Of a stretch of 64,000 nt of DNA, positions 7,214 through 16,937 are shown piece after piece. Location: positions 62,001-126,000 of the forward strand of contig JAGVKB010000139.1 of assembly GCA_020050835.1 (NCBI GenBank), in the 5' to 3' direction. This stretch comes from Candidatus Obscuribacterales bacterium. Its GTDB lineage: Bacteria > Cyanobacteriota > Vampirovibrionia > Obscuribacterales > Obscuribacteraceae. The position numbers were made by a program, and so were the translations under genes. How positions within the stretch are numbered: position 1 is the first letter of the stretch; every line of letters begins with the position of its first letter. The notes below the pieces were generated by a model. The model did no database searches. It was given only the letters and a program-made list of their open reading frames with translations, and had not been told where the DNA came from.

Positions 7214-9190
7214 GTGAAAGCAAATGATTCCGGCATAGTCGAAACTAATGCCCAAGACTTTCCGGTGTTAGCTGTGAATGTGCTCGACCGGCTTGGATAC
7301 CAGGTCTCAAGAGCCAGCAAACAGCTAGATCAAATACTCGCCGTCGAGCGACTCGACGAGCAAATAGGGCGAGACTGGTGGCGGCATGAATACCGCGTAG
7401 TGGTGCGATGGAGGCGCACCGCCCGCGATGACATGCTTGTCACAATCGAAATCGAAGAAAGGAAAGGAGCGGGTACGCAGAGTGATTGTCAGAAACGATG
7501 CGACCAAATACTTCTCGAACTTCAAAAGGACGCAAGAAGGGCTTCCGAAGCCAAACAACACAAAGAGCCAAGCACGGTATACGGCGCCGCCCGATGGGGA
7601 ACCGTGAACGAACTAAAAACAGCAGGTTACATCCAACCAAAGGCGGACGCGAAGAGACTAATCATAGGGAGGACAAACGACAATCAATACATTCAAGTAC
7701 CGGAGCTTTGGACCCATGCCCACGCTCTAGTATGCGGAAGAACCGGCGTCGGTAAATCGCGAGGATTCTTCATTCCACAGCTCATCGAGCGACTCGGAAC
7801 CAGCATGGTTGTAACAGAGGCAACACCCGGATACGAAACTGGCGAACTCTACAAACTGACGGCAGGATGGCGAAAGCTCGCAGGACACAAAATCTACTGC
7901 TTTAACGCCTCTGACCTGACCTCACACAGAATCAATCCAATTGACCGGGTGAGGCGAGCGCCCGAGGAGATGAAAGCACAACTCGCCGAAAAGTTAGCCG
8001 ACCTGATCATCATGAACGGAGAATCAAGCGAAGCGAAACATGAGCAAACTTGGAACCGATCAGAAAAACTGCTGCTGATTCCACTGATACTGCATGCGGG
8101 CGCAGGACCTAAAGAGTATGGACACTTCGGCGCTCTGCGCTGGCTCCTCCTAACAGGACCAGACCGACTAGCCAAGGTTCTGAAGAACAGCCCATCGCAA
8201 GTAGCGCAAATGGAATTCGAAGGATGGTTGAGGCTCAGTGGAGAAACAGACTTCCGATACGGAGTTTTCTCCGGTCTCATCACAAAGCTGAATCCATGGA
8301 TGACCGATCAAATGGTGACGCTCACTGAAACCACAGACATCGATCTGGATGCGCTAAAGGACCAGCTCTTCACCTTTTATCTAGCGGTTCCGAGCCGCAG
8401 TCGAGACAGCAAGCTTATCGGTTCACTGATGGTGAACTTCCTCCTGGACCACATCCTTGAGACCAGAGAGCAGATGAAATACCCAATCACCATGCTGCTT
8501 GATGAATTCACCAACTTCGGCAAGATATCTGGCATCGGAGACACACTCTCAATTATCCGAAAGAACAAGATCGGCTTAATCCTCGGCTTCCAGAACTACT
8601 TCCAACTAGAGCAGGTGTACAGCAGAAGGGAGGCGCAAATAATCATCGACATGCCTGCAACGCAAGTGTACTTCAAACAAAAGACATTCATTGAAGCCAG
8701 GGAACTGAGCGAGGCAATAGGACGAACGACGATTGAGGAGGCAACCGTAAACGACAACGGCAGAGTACACGAGATGATTCAGGGGCGCGCTCTGATTACG
8801 CCAGACGAGCTGATAGGACTGAATAACGAAGTCATAATCTTCGCACCAGATACGAATCCACTCAAGCTGCCTCTGACGTCTCCAATCGCATACAACCAAG
8901 CGCTGGAATACGACCCACCAGATCGCGTTCAGCACAAAGTGAGTGACTTCGTCCGCAAGCGCGGTCGTACACAAAACCGAGTAGAAGACGAATCGGAAGA
9001 AGAAGATCCGCCTCGAAAAAGGACTTGGAAAAATGACAAGTCACAGAAACAGAGGCGGTTTGAGCAAAACAAACCAAAACCCGCTCCAAAACCCACCTCC
9101 AATGAAACAAAGAATCGCAACACTGAACCCACACCAAGTCGGCAAGAGAAGAACCCGTCTGACGGAGTTCCTCCCGATTATGCCGATTAA
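7214..9190 (+). CDS. VirD4/TraG-type coupling ATPase without membrane helices
   Basis: A 658-aa type IV coupling-protein homologue, the hexameric ATPase that delivers relaxase-bound DNA to a transfer channel. Walker A is GRTGVGKS (175-182) and Walker B is MLLDEFTNFG (about 430). Unlike classical VirD4/TraG there is no pair of N-terminal transmembrane helices; the first 170 residues are soluble. The C-terminal 80 residues are basic and low in complexity. The GTG start lies eight bases after the relaxase stop. The separate membrane protein encoded at 9766 may supply the anchor. A broken homologue exists at 25603-26990. No VirB4 or other channel gene is present, so the element is probably mobilizable rather than self-transmissible. 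Confidence 0.88.
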   Translation: MKANDSGIVETNAQDFPVLAVNVLDRLGYQVSRASKQLDQILAVERLDEQIGRDWWRHEYRVVVRWRRTARDDMLVTIEIEERKGAGTQSDCQKRCDQILLELQKDARRASEAKQHKEPSTVYGAARWGTVNELKTAGYIQPKADAKRLIIGRTNDNQYIQVPELWTHAHALVCGRTGVGKSRGFFIPQLIERLGTSMVVTEATPGYETGELYKLTAGWRKLAGHKIYCFNASDLTSHRINPIDRVRRAPEEMKAQLAEKLADLIIMNGESSEAKHEQTWNRSEKLLLIPLILHAGAGPKEYGHFGALRWLLLTGPDRLAKVLKNSPSQVAQMEFEGWLRLSGETDFRYGVFSGLITKLNPWMTDQMVTLTETTDIDLDALKDQLFTFYLAVPSRSRDSKLIGSLMVNFLLDHILETREQMKYPITMLLDEFTNFGKISGIGDTLSIIRKNKIGLILGFQNYFQLEQVYSRREAQIIIDMPATQVYFKQKTFIEARELSEAIGRTTIEEATVNDNGRVHEMIQGRALITPDELIGLNNEVIIFAPDTNPLKLPLTSPIAYNQALEYDPPDRVQHKVSDFVRKRGRTQNRVEDESEEEDPPRKRTWKNDKSQKQRRFEQNKPKPAPKPTSNETKNRNTEPTPSRQEKNPSDGVPPDYAD

Positions 9191-9232
9191 CCACCGAACA
9201 CAATCTATCTCAATAAAAGGAGAACAATAAAT

Positions 9233-9766
9233 ATGCAACCTGAGACATACACATTGATGCACAGAATGTATTGCGTAGCATCAAGCAAAAGTGAAATCGA
9301 AATAGTGCTCCGCCGATTCAAGGAAATATTCGATGCCACCAAAAACAGTGGCAAGCGAGATGACCAATTCGACGCCGCGTGGGCACTATCCTGCACGGCT
9401 GGTCTGTATGCGAGGCTCTGTGAGCCGTATTTGGCAGAGCAAAGCTACCGAGAGGCAATAAAGCTCTTCGACAAAAACAGAATGGCAATGAATGCAGCCA
9501 CCATATGCGTCGCTCTCGCGACATTCTTCTGGGAGCAAGGACGAATCCACGAGGCGGAGGCGATGCTTAAACAAAATATCGTCTACCTAATACGACACTG
9601 GGGAAGCGGCAACCGGCACGTGCTCGCAGCAGAGGAGGAGCTGATGCACTTTCAACTCACCGAACAAATAATCGAAGCCAGCCGACACCGCTGGTGTAAA
9701 GCCTGCAATGTCGATGACTACGGAGTGGGATTCGATTTCGAAGATACAGATAAGGCAGAAAGATAA
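9233..9766 (+). CDS. TPR-like protein of mobilization operon
   Basis: A 177-aa helical protein. The centre (AWALSCTAGLYARLCEPYLAEQSYREAIKLFD, followed by ATFFWEQGRIHEAEAMLKQN) reads as two tetratricopeptide-like helix pairs, so it is probably a protein-protein adaptor. A good ribosome-binding site (AAAGGAG) precedes the ATG. Its TAA overlaps the next ATG (TAATG), placing it in a translationally coupled block with the membrane protein and the J-domain protein. The corresponding gene is absent from the decayed copy of the module at 25 kb. No family beyond TPR is recognised. Confidence 0.6.
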   Translation: MQPETYTLMHRMYCVASSKSEIEIVLRRFKEIFDATKNSGKRDDQFDAAWALSCTAGLYARLCEPYLAEQSYREAIKLFDKNRMAMNAATICVALATFFWEQGRIHEAEAMLKQNIVYLIRHWGSGNRHVLAAEEELMHFQLTEQIIEASRHRWCKACNVDDYGVGFDFEDTDKAER

Positions 9767-10437
9767 TGGGATTCGGAATAACACTCGGCGTATTCGTTTT
9801 CCTGCTCACAGGAGCTTTCCTCGGGCAGCTGGTGCTTCATAACAACGAAGCAGGTCTTTTCCCTGGTCTGGTAGCAGGCGTATGGGCAGCATGGCCATTT
9901 CTCCACCAGGCTCGCGTCACAAGATACAACTTCTTACATCCGGTACCGCGAGAATACAAGGTCCCGGTCAAACAAGCTTTCGCCAAAGTTAGAGACTTAC
10001 TGGCAGACACCTCATATAACTTCGGTGACAAATGGCACATAGCCAGCGCTGATACAACGAGCGGACGAATAACCGCCGATCTCAGATTCACCGACGAACA
10101 GATTCATCACGACATGGACCAAAGAGGGCAGATACACACTCGGAAAGAGCGTCTTCAAAGATACTTGGCGCTGGAAATCACAATAAGTGATACCGGCAGA
10201 GATACCGCTCTGGTCCAAATGGACTTCGCTCCCAAAGTTGAAGGTGTTCAATTTCAAGCCTGCGATTCGATAGTGACAGGCTTGATCGACTCAATCGAAA
10301 ACCGCATCGGAACCGGCGTCCAAGTTGGCGATCCAGCAGATACGAGAATCCCAGCCCCACCTTGGTGGCTCATCTCCCTAAGCGCACTCGCATTATTCGC
10401 TCTACTGAGCGACATTCAAAAGGCAATATTCCAATGA
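9766..10437 (+). CDS. Membrane protein paired with VirD4-like ATPase
   Basis: A 223-aa protein with N-terminal hydrophobic segments (about 3-25 and 32-50), a soluble central domain (PREYKVPVKQAF through about 180), and a C-terminal transmembrane helix (about 200-215). It is clearly homologous to the 188-aa product at 25049-25615: both share PREYKVP, SYN-GDKWH, TSGRITA/QTGRITA and QIHTRKERLQR. Both copies lie just downstream of a virD4-like gene, so the pairing is conserved between two elements. That suggests it works with the coupling ATPase, perhaps as its missing membrane part. The ATG overlaps the previous stop, and its TGA overlaps the next ATG. Confidence 0.65.
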   Translation: MGFGITLGVFVFLLTGAFLGQLVLHNNEAGLFPGLVAGVWAAWPFLHQARVTRYNFLHPVPREYKVPVKQAFAKVRDLLADTSYNFGDKWHIASADTTSGRITADLRFTDEQIHHDMDQRGQIHTRKERLQRYLALEITISDTGRDTALVQMDFAPKVEGVQFQACDSIVTGLIDSIENRIGTGVQVGDPADTRIPAPPWWLISLSALALFALLSDIQKAIFQ

Positions 10438-11510
10438 ACGAACTACACAAGGCCTATCAGGCACTCGGTCTAGAACCCGGTGCCTTGTTCGACACAATCA
10501 AACGTCGATATCGAAGACTAGCTCTCGTATGGCACCCAGACCGCATGTCCAGCGCCGATGCAAAACGAGAAGCCGAAGAGGAACTAAAGAAAATCAACAA
10601 CATGTTCGAGAAACTAAAAAAGCACTTTGAGAACGAACACACATCGGGACCGAGCTGCTGCTGCAAACCAGCGGCAGCCGGCCCACCGCCGAACAATTCG
10701 CAGAATACAAACGCCAATCAAAACACCGGCCCCAATGCATCATCTGGACCAACAGAAGCAGAAAGAAAACGCCAGGAGGAAGAGGCAACACGAAAACGAA
10801 CTGAAGAACGACAGAGACAAGCAGCGGAAGCGGAGGCGGCCCAACGAGCCGCCGAAGCCGCACAAAGAGCGCAACAAAAACACCAGGCAGCCGAGGACGC
10901 GATCAAGAGTGAGTCCGAGCGAAAGGAGGAAGCGCTCAGGTGGAAATGTAGTCTCGCAGTCGGAGTCACATTCATCGCACTGATTGGTTACTGTTGGGTC
11001 GGATGCGCCGCACGAGATGTTGTCCACTGGACCGGCAAACGATGGGATGAATTCCAATCGCAATTCAAGCCAAAACAAGAAAGTCCTTCTGCTCCACCCT
11101 CATATGCACCGGAGGAACCTAGCCAACAGACCGAACCATACATCCCGCCATACGAGCGATTCCCCGGAGGAAATCCGACCTTATGGCGACAATTTCACGA
11201 GGAGCAAGAGCAGCGCCGAAAGTCCGAGGAAGAAAGACAGCGCCAGCAAGACATCTACTTCGCCAAGCTCCAAGTTGATCGTGCACAAAAGGCAATCGAG
11301 CACTGTAATCACGACATCGCACAGATGGAGCTAAAACTCACTGATTCCTATCTCAGTGAATTTGAGAAAAACAAAATTCGAGAAATGCGCGATTTCCAAC
11401 AACACAATCTTGAAGCAGCCCACGAGGAGCTGCGCAGCGCACAGGACAAACTGAACTCATTGGACAACAGATGGCCATTTTGCCCTCCGCAGCCTCCTCC
11501 AACAAGCTAG
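10434..11510 (+). CDS. Membrane J-domain (DnaJ-like) protein
   Basis: A 358-aa protein with an N-terminal J domain. The HPD tripeptide lies at residues 34-36 (LVWHPDRM), preceded by the basic helix IKRRYRRLAL, so it should stimulate an Hsp70/DnaK ATPase. A Cys-rich/Pro-Asn linker follows, then a long Glu/Arg/Ala coiled coil, one transmembrane helix (about 180-202), a Pro-rich stretch and a second coiled coil. The ATG at 10434 overlaps the upstream TGA (ATGA). A J-domain protein in a mobilization operon is unusual; it could recruit chaperone activity to the transfer apparatus or the relaxase. Confidence 0.75.
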   Translation: MNELHKAYQALGLEPGALFDTIKRRYRRLALVWHPDRMSSADAKREAEEELKKINNMFEKLKKHFENEHTSGPSCCCKPAAAGPPPNNSQNTNANQNTGPNASSGPTEAERKRQEEEATRKRTEERQRQAAEAEAAQRAAEAAQRAQQKHQAAEDAIKSESERKEEALRWKCSLAVGVTFIALIGYCWVGCAARDVVHWTGKRWDEFQSQFKPKQESPSAPPSYAPEEPSQQTEPYIPPYERFPGGNPTLWRQFHEEQEQRRKSEEERQRQQDIYFAKLQVDRAQKAIEHCNHDIAQMELKLTDSYLSEFEKNKIREMRDFQQHNLEAAHEELRSAQDKLNSLDNRWPFCPPQPPPTS

Positions 11511-11550
11511 CCGATACCAAAGCCTCGTTCTGCCGGGCTTACTGTAGGTA

Positions 11551-11586
11551 CAGCGGAATGCGACAGCACCATTGAGCATTCCGCTG
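11551..11586 (+). terminator. Strong hairpin after mobilization operon
   Basis: A perfect 11-bp stem (CAGCGGAATGC at 11551-11561 with GCATTCCGCTG at 11576-11586) and a 14-nt loop, 41 bases after the J-domain gene. It has no uridine tract, so it may be a stabilising or weak terminator hairpin. Confidence 0.45.
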
Positions 11587-11685
11587 CCTATATATTGAAC
11601 GCCAAAGATTAAATCGCATTCGACTTTTCCGGCATGCAAAGGGGTAAAACTGGGAAAACGCAGTCACGGCTTACCAGCAACCATT

Positions 11686-11704
11686 TTAGTCAGCGCCTGA
11701 CTAA
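11686..11704. promoter_or_regulatory. Operator-like palindrome of restriction operon
   Basis: Perfect inverted repeat TTAGTCAG-CGC-CTGACTAA. The half-site motif reappears as TTGACTAA at 11720-11727, overlapping the predicted -35 element. A repressor bound here could control the restriction-modification operon. Confidence 0.5.
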
Positions 11705-11719
11705 GCTTTGCACAGTGTC

Positions 11720-11749
11720 TTGACTAATTCATTTCACCGGTGGTACTAT
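11720..11749 (+). promoter_or_regulatory. Predicted promoter of restriction operon
   Basis: TTGACT (11720-11725), an 18-bp spacer and TACTAT (11744-11749), placed about 30 bases before the GTG of the 90-aa gene. Sequence and position fit a sigma-70-type promoter. Confidence 0.6.
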
Positions 11750-11779
11750 TGACGGCATGCAGATGAATGAGGTACAACC

Positions 11780-12052
11780 GTGAGTCGCACAAGACACATG
11801 CAAACACGAATGTCGCAACGGGCGATCAACCAAACAATGGTTGACCTGGCGGCGGAATATGGAGTCACTGAGAACGATAAAATCGTTCTGTCCGAAAATC
11901 AATTGAAAGCGCTAATTGCCGAATTGGACGGAATTCGCCGCAAAGCCGTCAAAGCACTAGATAAGGGTGGACTTGTGCTTGTCAGCGCGCCTGATACGGG
12001 AGCTTACATAACCACTTACACGCTCGAAAGCTATAGACGCACCGCCAGCTAA
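11780..12052 (+). CDS. Small conserved-looking protein, first gene of RM operon
   Basis: A 90-aa basic protein starting with GTG, with GAGG about eight bases upstream. The N-terminus RHMQTRMSQRAI and the C-terminus AYITTYTLESYRR give it the look of small RelE/ParE-fold or DUF4258-like proteins, but the match is weak. It ends four bases before the degenerate methylase-specificity gene and lies behind the operon's predicted promoter and operator. It could be a regulator, a toxin-like factor or a cofactor of the pseudo-methylase. Function unknown. Confidence 0.55.
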   Translation: MSRTRHMQTRMSQRAINQTMVDLAAEYGVTENDKIVLSENQLKALIAELDGIRRKAVKALDKGGLVLVSAPDTGAYITTYTLESYRRTAS

Positions 12053-12055
12053 GCC

Positions 12056-14017
12056 ATGAATATGAGTCAATCAAGAATGGACGAAGTATCAAAACTAGCC
12101 GCAACTAACGAAGGGTCGAGGCACGCGTATGGCGCTCACGATAGCGAGACATTACGGCGCGTTCTGTATGGCTGCTTTGACAGATTGCGTGCCACTTCTC
12201 TATCATCAGATGAAGGTGTCGTCGCCGTGACGCAGCTTTTGGCCTGGCTCAAGCTAAGTGATTCCGAAATAATTCCAGTACAATACCAGGCGCCTCATAC
12301 AGGTATGCGCGTCGGGCTAGAGCAATTCGAAGATGCCGAAGACTTCTTCAGGAAATCACCGAATGACTTGTGGGTAACTGCTTTCACCGGTATGTCGAAT
12401 CGATTCCGCGCGTTGGATTCATACACGATTCATGAACTCGTCGGAAGAGTAAGTTCCTTAGCTACTACCGAAAAGGCAGACTACACGGTGCTTGCCGAGA
12501 GCCTGCTAAGCGAATGGTATCCAAATCATCTCTTTTCGCTGATACCAAATGAAGTGGCAGAACTGGGAATGAGAATACTCGATATAGCCCCACAGGATTC
12601 CGTCTATTGCCCGTTCGTGGGAAGCCTAAGATTCGCATTAGCGTGCGCCGATAAAGTTGAGAAGGTATTTGTAGAATTGCCTCACCGTGATCAATTCATG
12701 GCGAGCATTCTGGTTCTAGTAAATGCGAACATCGAAGTCCGATTCTCTGATCCTATTCTGTCTCCTGCTTACTTGGATGGACGCAAACTTAGACAGTTTG
12801 ATGTATCGTTCGCGTGTGGGGCTTTCAACCTAAAGCGTCAGCTCCCAGACTTCGATGTATTCGGTCGCTTTGCTGGAAAAATGGCGTTCAGCGACGTCGT
12901 CGACGCACAACACATTATTTCGCAATCCGCTAGACGCGCCGTTTCCGTTGTGGCAAGCGGACTTCTATCTCGAAACGGAATTGCTGAGCGGCAGTTTCGA
13001 GAAGAGGTTGTGATGAGTGGACTGCTCAGAGCAGTAATTGCATTGCCTGATGGCTTGTTGACGGGAACTAATATTCCAGTGAATTTGCTGGTCTTCGACA
13101 AAAAAGAACACACTGATAGCATTGTCTTTATTGATGCAAGAAGTGAGCAATTCTTTGAACCACGAAAGGAACGGCGCGGTTCGAAAAACAGACTTACTGG
13201 GATCGAGTCAATTACCGAGTTATTCAGTCAACCGAGGGATGGTGTTACCTCCAGAATCGTCTCTCGGGAGGAGTGCCGTAATCGAGATTTCGATCTTTCT
13301 GTTGGTCAATATGTCATCAGTAATGAGTTGGCTGTCCTTCAGGGCGGATTGGACACAGGTCAGCATGTGCCTCTTGAAAGAGTGACATCCCTCATAATCA
13401 GAGGGCAGTCGCCGCCTGTGGGCGAAGACAAAATCCAATTGCTTTTCTATGAAATCGGCGCTGCCGATATCGGCCCCGATGGGATAGTGCGGACACCAAA
13501 GAAAGAGGTTTTCGTCGACGAGAAAGATTTGCACGGAGCTTTCTCTAAACAGATCCTGAGGCCTGGAGACATTGTAATGGCCGTAAAGGGAAGCGTAGGA
13601 ACTGTTGGTCGTGTAGAGCAGGATGGATTGTCGGACGATTGGTCTATACCAATGATTCGTGTACTTGACGGCACGGACGTGACATTGTCTCCAAGTGTTG
13701 TACCAGCTATAGCGTCCACAAATTGGATTGTCGGCCAATCATATGTACTGATTAGAGCTAATGAACAGATAGATCCAATCGTTCTTTTCATGTATTTAAG
13801 GTCAAAAGTAGCGCAAAGCTGGATCAAATCTAAAGCGACAGGCACCACGGTTCCAAACCTACAAAAGCAATACATTCAAAGTCTTCCTGTAATCCTTCCC
13901 TCGCTAGAAGAACAGGCATCCATCAAAGCTCGATATTCGCAGATCATGGAAATCGTAAGCAATATCGAAAATCTTCAAAAGCAGCTAGAGGACTTACTCG
14001 ACGAAGACTGGCTCTAA
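12056..14017 (+). CDS. Methylase-specificity fusion with dead methylase motifs
   Basis: A 653-aa protein that aligns by eye with the N6-adenine methylase fold of HsdM (residues about 150-430), followed by one HsdS-like target-recognition domain and coiled coil (about 430-650, ending [17 protein letters not shown]). The SAM-binding motif that should read D-P-x-x-G-S-G-G is [10 protein letters not shown] (184-193). The catalytic NPPF is FACGAFN (252-258). Downstream landmarks ([38 protein letters not shown]) are preserved. The protein is therefore homologous but almost certainly catalytically inactive as a methylase. It precedes an intact hsdM-hsdS-hsdR set and may be an accessory or regulatory subunit. 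Confidence 0.75.
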   Translation: MNMSQSRMDEVSKLAATNEGSRHAYGAHDSETLRRVLYGCFDRLRATSLSSDEGVVAVTQLLAWLKLSDSEIIPVQYQAPHTGMRVGLEQFEDAEDFFRKSPNDLWVTAFTGMSNRFRALDSYTIHELVGRVSSLATTEKADYTVLAESLLSEWYPNHLFSLIPNEVAELGMRILDIAPQDSVYCPFVGSLRFALACADKVEKVFVELPHRDQFMASILVLVNANIEVRFSDPILSPAYLDGRKLRQFDVSFACGAFNLKRQLPDFDVFGRFAGKMAFSDVVDAQHIISQSARRAVSVVASGLLSRNGIAERQFREEVVMSGLLRAVIALPDGLLTGTNIPVNLLVFDKKEHTDSIVFIDARSEQFFEPRKERRGSKNRLTGIESITELFSQPRDGVTSRIVSREECRNRDFDLSVGQYVISNELAVLQGGLDTGQHVPLERVTSLIIRGQSPPVGEDKIQLLFYEIGAADIGPDGIVRTPKKEVFVDEKDLHGAFSKQILRPGDIVMAVKGSVGTVGRVEQDGLSDDWSIPMIRVLDGTDVTLSPSVVPAIASTNWIVGQSYVLIRANEQIDPIVLFMYLRSKVAQSWIKSKATGTTVPNLQKQYIQSLPVILPSLEEQASIKARYSQIMEIVSNIENLQKQLEDLLDEDWL

Positions 14018-14069
14018 CTGTGTCCATCAAGCTCTTTCATCAGACAAAATGCGCAAACGGAGAAACGTA

Positions 14070-15707
14070 ATGAACCCTAGCCAATTGACAGTCTCTACAG
14101 ACATTGAAACTCAAAAAGGAGTAGTCAGCAAAGTGCGCAGTAATCAGTCCGAAATCGAAAAAAGACTCTGGGCGGCCGCGGATGAGCTAAGGGCGAACAG
14201 CAAACTCAAGTCATCGGAATATTCGGTGCCGGTCTTGGGTCTGATCTTCCTGCGCTACGCCGATCATCGCTTCGCTCTTGCCGAGAAAGAATTGGCAGGA
14301 AAAGGGACTGGGCGACGGTCTATCGGAAAGGAAGATTATCAAGCAAAAGGGATCATGTTCCTTCCGCCACACGCCCGCTTCTCACACTTGTTGGGACTGC
14401 CCGAAGGGGAAAACATTGGCAGAGCCATTAACGAAGCGATGAAAGCCGTGGAGAGTGAGAATGAAGAACTTAAGGGGGTTCTCTCAAAAAGCTACACAAA
14501 AATAGAAAACTCCACACTGGTTGCGCTGCTGAAAAATCTTTCTGCCATCCCGGTCGATGCGGAAGGGGACACTTTCGGCAAAATATACGAATATTTCTTG
14601 GGAAACTTCGCACGGGCTGATGGACAAAAGGGCGGCGAGTTCTTCACACCAACGTCTCTCGTAAAACTTATAGTTCAAGTCATTGAGCCATATCACGGGC
14701 GCATTTTCGATCCAACCTGCGGTTCGGGCGGCATGTTCGTCCAATCAGCCGATTTTATCAAAGCCCACCGCAATAACCCCAGCGTAGACATCTCCGTCTA
14801 TGGGCAAGAGCGAGTGGATGAAACCAGGCAGTTGTGCCTTATGAACCTTGCTGTACATGGACTATCGGGGGACATTCGGCAAGGCAACAGCTATTACGAG
14901 GACCTTCATGAATGTGTCGGCAAGTTTGACTTCGTAATGGCAAATCCGCCGTTCAACGTCGATAAGGTCGACAAAGAAAAAATCAAAGACGATCCGCGAT
15001 TCCCGCTTGGAATGCCCAAGGCCGACAATGCCAACTACCTTTGGATTGAGTTGTTTTTTTCGGCCCTTAACGAAAAGGGGCGAGCAGGGTTCGTCATGGC
15101 CAACAGTGCCACCGATGCGCGGCAATCTGAGTTAGAAATTCGCAAGAAACTGCTGCTTGCAAACGTGGTCGATGTGATGATTGCTGTTGGCCCAAACTTT
15201 TTTTATACAGTCACGCTGCCTTGCACACTGTGGTTCTTGGACCGTGGCAAGATCAATTCCGACCGCAAAAATAAACTGTTGTTTGTCGACGCGCGACATA
15301 TTTTTCGCCAGGTGGACCGTGCACACCGGAAATTTAGCCCCAAACAGATTGAGTACATCGCTAACATTGTGCGCCTGTACCGTGGTCAAAGTCCCGAATT
15401 CACCGCAGGGGATGACGATGAATCGACAGGTCCCGACCCCGATCTTAATCAGACCTTTCCCGGTCTTCAGTACGCAGACATTGCCGGGCTGTGCAAAATA
15501 GCCACTCTCAAGGACATCGAAGCCCAAGGTTGGAGTCTCAACCCCGGTCGCTACGTTGGCGTCGCCGACAAGGGAGAAGATGATTTTGATTTCGCTGAAC
15601 GGTTGGAAGAACTGCATGAAGAGTTGGAAGTTCTCAACAGCGAAGCTCGTGAATTAGAAGAAAAAGTTGCCAACAATGTTGCCGCGCTGCTCGGACAGGT
15701 ACCTTAG
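14070..15707 (+). CDS. hsdM: Type I restriction-modification methylase subunit
   Basis: A 545-aa HsdM, the SAM-dependent N6-adenine methyltransferase subunit of a type I restriction-modification complex. SAM motif I is [10 protein letters not shown] (214-223) and the catalytic NPPF is at 292-295, with the HsdM N-terminal helical domain before them and GEFFTP just upstream of motif I. The ATG at 14070 has CGGAG seven bases upstream and is preferred over 14049. The stop lies one base before the hsdS ATG, so the genes are co-translated. All motifs are intact, in contrast with the upstream fusion. Confidence 0.95.
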   Translation: MNPSQLTVSTDIETQKGVVSKVRSNQSEIEKRLWAAADELRANSKLKSSEYSVPVLGLIFLRYADHRFALAEKELAGKGTGRRSIGKEDYQAKGIMFLPPHARFSHLLGLPEGENIGRAINEAMKAVESENEELKGVLSKSYTKIENSTLVALLKNLSAIPVDAEGDTFGKIYEYFLGNFARADGQKGGEFFTPTSLVKLIVQVIEPYHGRIFDPTCGSGGMFVQSADFIKAHRNNPSVDISVYGQERVDETRQLCLMNLAVHGLSGDIRQGNSYYEDLHECVGKFDFVMANPPFNVDKVDKEKIKDDPRFPLGMPKADNANYLWIELFFSALNEKGRAGFVMANSATDARQSELEIRKKLLLANVVDVMIAVGPNFFYTVTLPCTLWFLDRGKINSDRKNKLLFVDARHIFRQVDRAHRKFSPKQIEYIANIVRLYRGQSPEFTAGDDDESTGPDPDLNQTFPGLQYADIAGLCKIATLKDIEAQGWSLNPGRYVGVADKGEDDFDFAERLEELHEELEVLNSEARELEEKVANNVAALLGQVP

Positions 15708-15708
15708 C

Positions 15709-16926
15709 ATGACAAAAAATATGACTGTGGTCCAAATTAAAGACCTAGGGAAGATACTCACGGGTTCGACACCCCCAACGGTTCGACCTGAGTTATTCGG
15801 AAACGAATTCCTATTCATAAAGCCGTCCGACATGTCGCTGGGTAACCGGAGGGTATTTGACACTGAAACAAAGTTGTCTGAGCAGGGTAGACAATATCAA
15901 AACAGTAGAATTTTGCCGAAAGATACAACCTGTGTCGTTTGCATTGGAACGATTGGAAAGCTTTGCCTTACAAGTCGCACTTCCTTCACGAATCAACAGT
16001 TAAATGCAGTCATACCTAATACCGATTTCTATGATCCAATTTACGTATTTTATCTACTTTCAACGATAATTCCAAAGTTGCAGAAGCTTCAAGGTGGATC
16101 AGCTTCCGGCCGTGAACACGTAAACAAATCAAACTTTCAAGAGATTCATGTCAGGGTTCACCCGCTGGATGAGCAGCGCAAGATTGCCGGTATCCTTAAT
16201 GCATATGACGATCTAATTGAAAACAATGCCCAGCGAATCGTCGTCTTGGAAGAGATGGCCGAAGCTATTTACCGGGAATGGTTCGTCAACCTTCGGTTCG
16301 TCGGCCACGAAAAAGTAAAATTGATCAACTCCTCGCTGGGAAGGATTCCAGAGGGGTGGAAAGTAACAAACATTGGAGAGGTAGCCACAAATTTTGATCG
16401 GCTTCGTAAGCCCCTATCGTCAATGCAGCGCGCCGACATGAAGGGTGGGTACCCCTACTACGGTGCGGCAAAAATCTTCGATTACATTGACGATTACATC
16501 TTTGACGGCAAGTATCTTCTCGTTGCGGAAGATGGCAGTGTTATCACGCCGAGCCGTAAGCCGGTTTTGCAGATGGCTTACGGCAAGTTCTGGGTCAACA
16601 ACCACACTCACATTCTTCAGGGCAAACATCCGGTTAGCACCGAGCATCTTTACCTCTCGCTTTCCTTTACAGATGTGTCGGGATGTGTGACTGGGGCCGC
16701 ACAGCCGAAAATCACACAGGCCAACATGAACCGTATTCCCTTCATCATGGCGACGGAGAACGTTCAATCGGCATTCTCAGATTTGGTCGTTCCTCTCTTC
16801 GACGAGATTCATCTGTTAAATCGTAAGACTGCCAACCTTCACAGAACACGAGATCTGCTCTTGCCCAAGTTGCTTAGCGGACAACTCAACGTGGAAAAAC
16901 TCGACATTGAAACTATGGAACAGTAG
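15709..16926 (+). CDS. hsdS: Type I restriction specificity subunit
   Basis: A 405-aa HsdS with the usual two target-recognition domains, each followed by a conserved spacer helix: first TRD about 1-160 with LDEQRKIAGILNAYDDLIENN, second about 205-370 ending with RTRDLLLPKLLSGQL. The TRDs choose the two halves of the bipartite DNA target for HsdM and HsdR. The ATG at 15709 follows the hsdM stop by one base. The recognition sequence cannot be read from the protein by eye. Confidence 0.93.
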   Translation: MTKNMTVVQIKDLGKILTGSTPPTVRPELFGNEFLFIKPSDMSLGNRRVFDTETKLSEQGRQYQNSRILPKDTTCVVCIGTIGKLCLTSRTSFTNQQLNAVIPNTDFYDPIYVFYLLSTIIPKLQKLQGGSASGREHVNKSNFQEIHVRVHPLDEQRKIAGILNAYDDLIENNAQRIVVLEEMAEAIYREWFVNLRFVGHEKVKLINSSLGRIPEGWKVTNIGEVATNFDRLRKPLSSMQRADMKGGYPYYGAAKIFDYIDDYIFDGKYLLVAEDGSVITPSRKPVLQMAYGKFWVNNHTHILQGKHPVSTEHLYLSLSFTDVSGCVTGAAQPKITQANMNRIPFIMATENVQSAFSDLVVPLFDEIHLLNRKTANLHRTRDLLLPKLLSGQLNVEKLDIETMEQ

Positions 16927-16937
16927 GACTCTAAAGA

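Noticed and set aside
5662-9190. Complete self-transmissible conjugative element
   Set aside because: Only relaxase, relaxosome and coupling functions are seen; no VirB4, VirB6 or other channel genes are present in the window.
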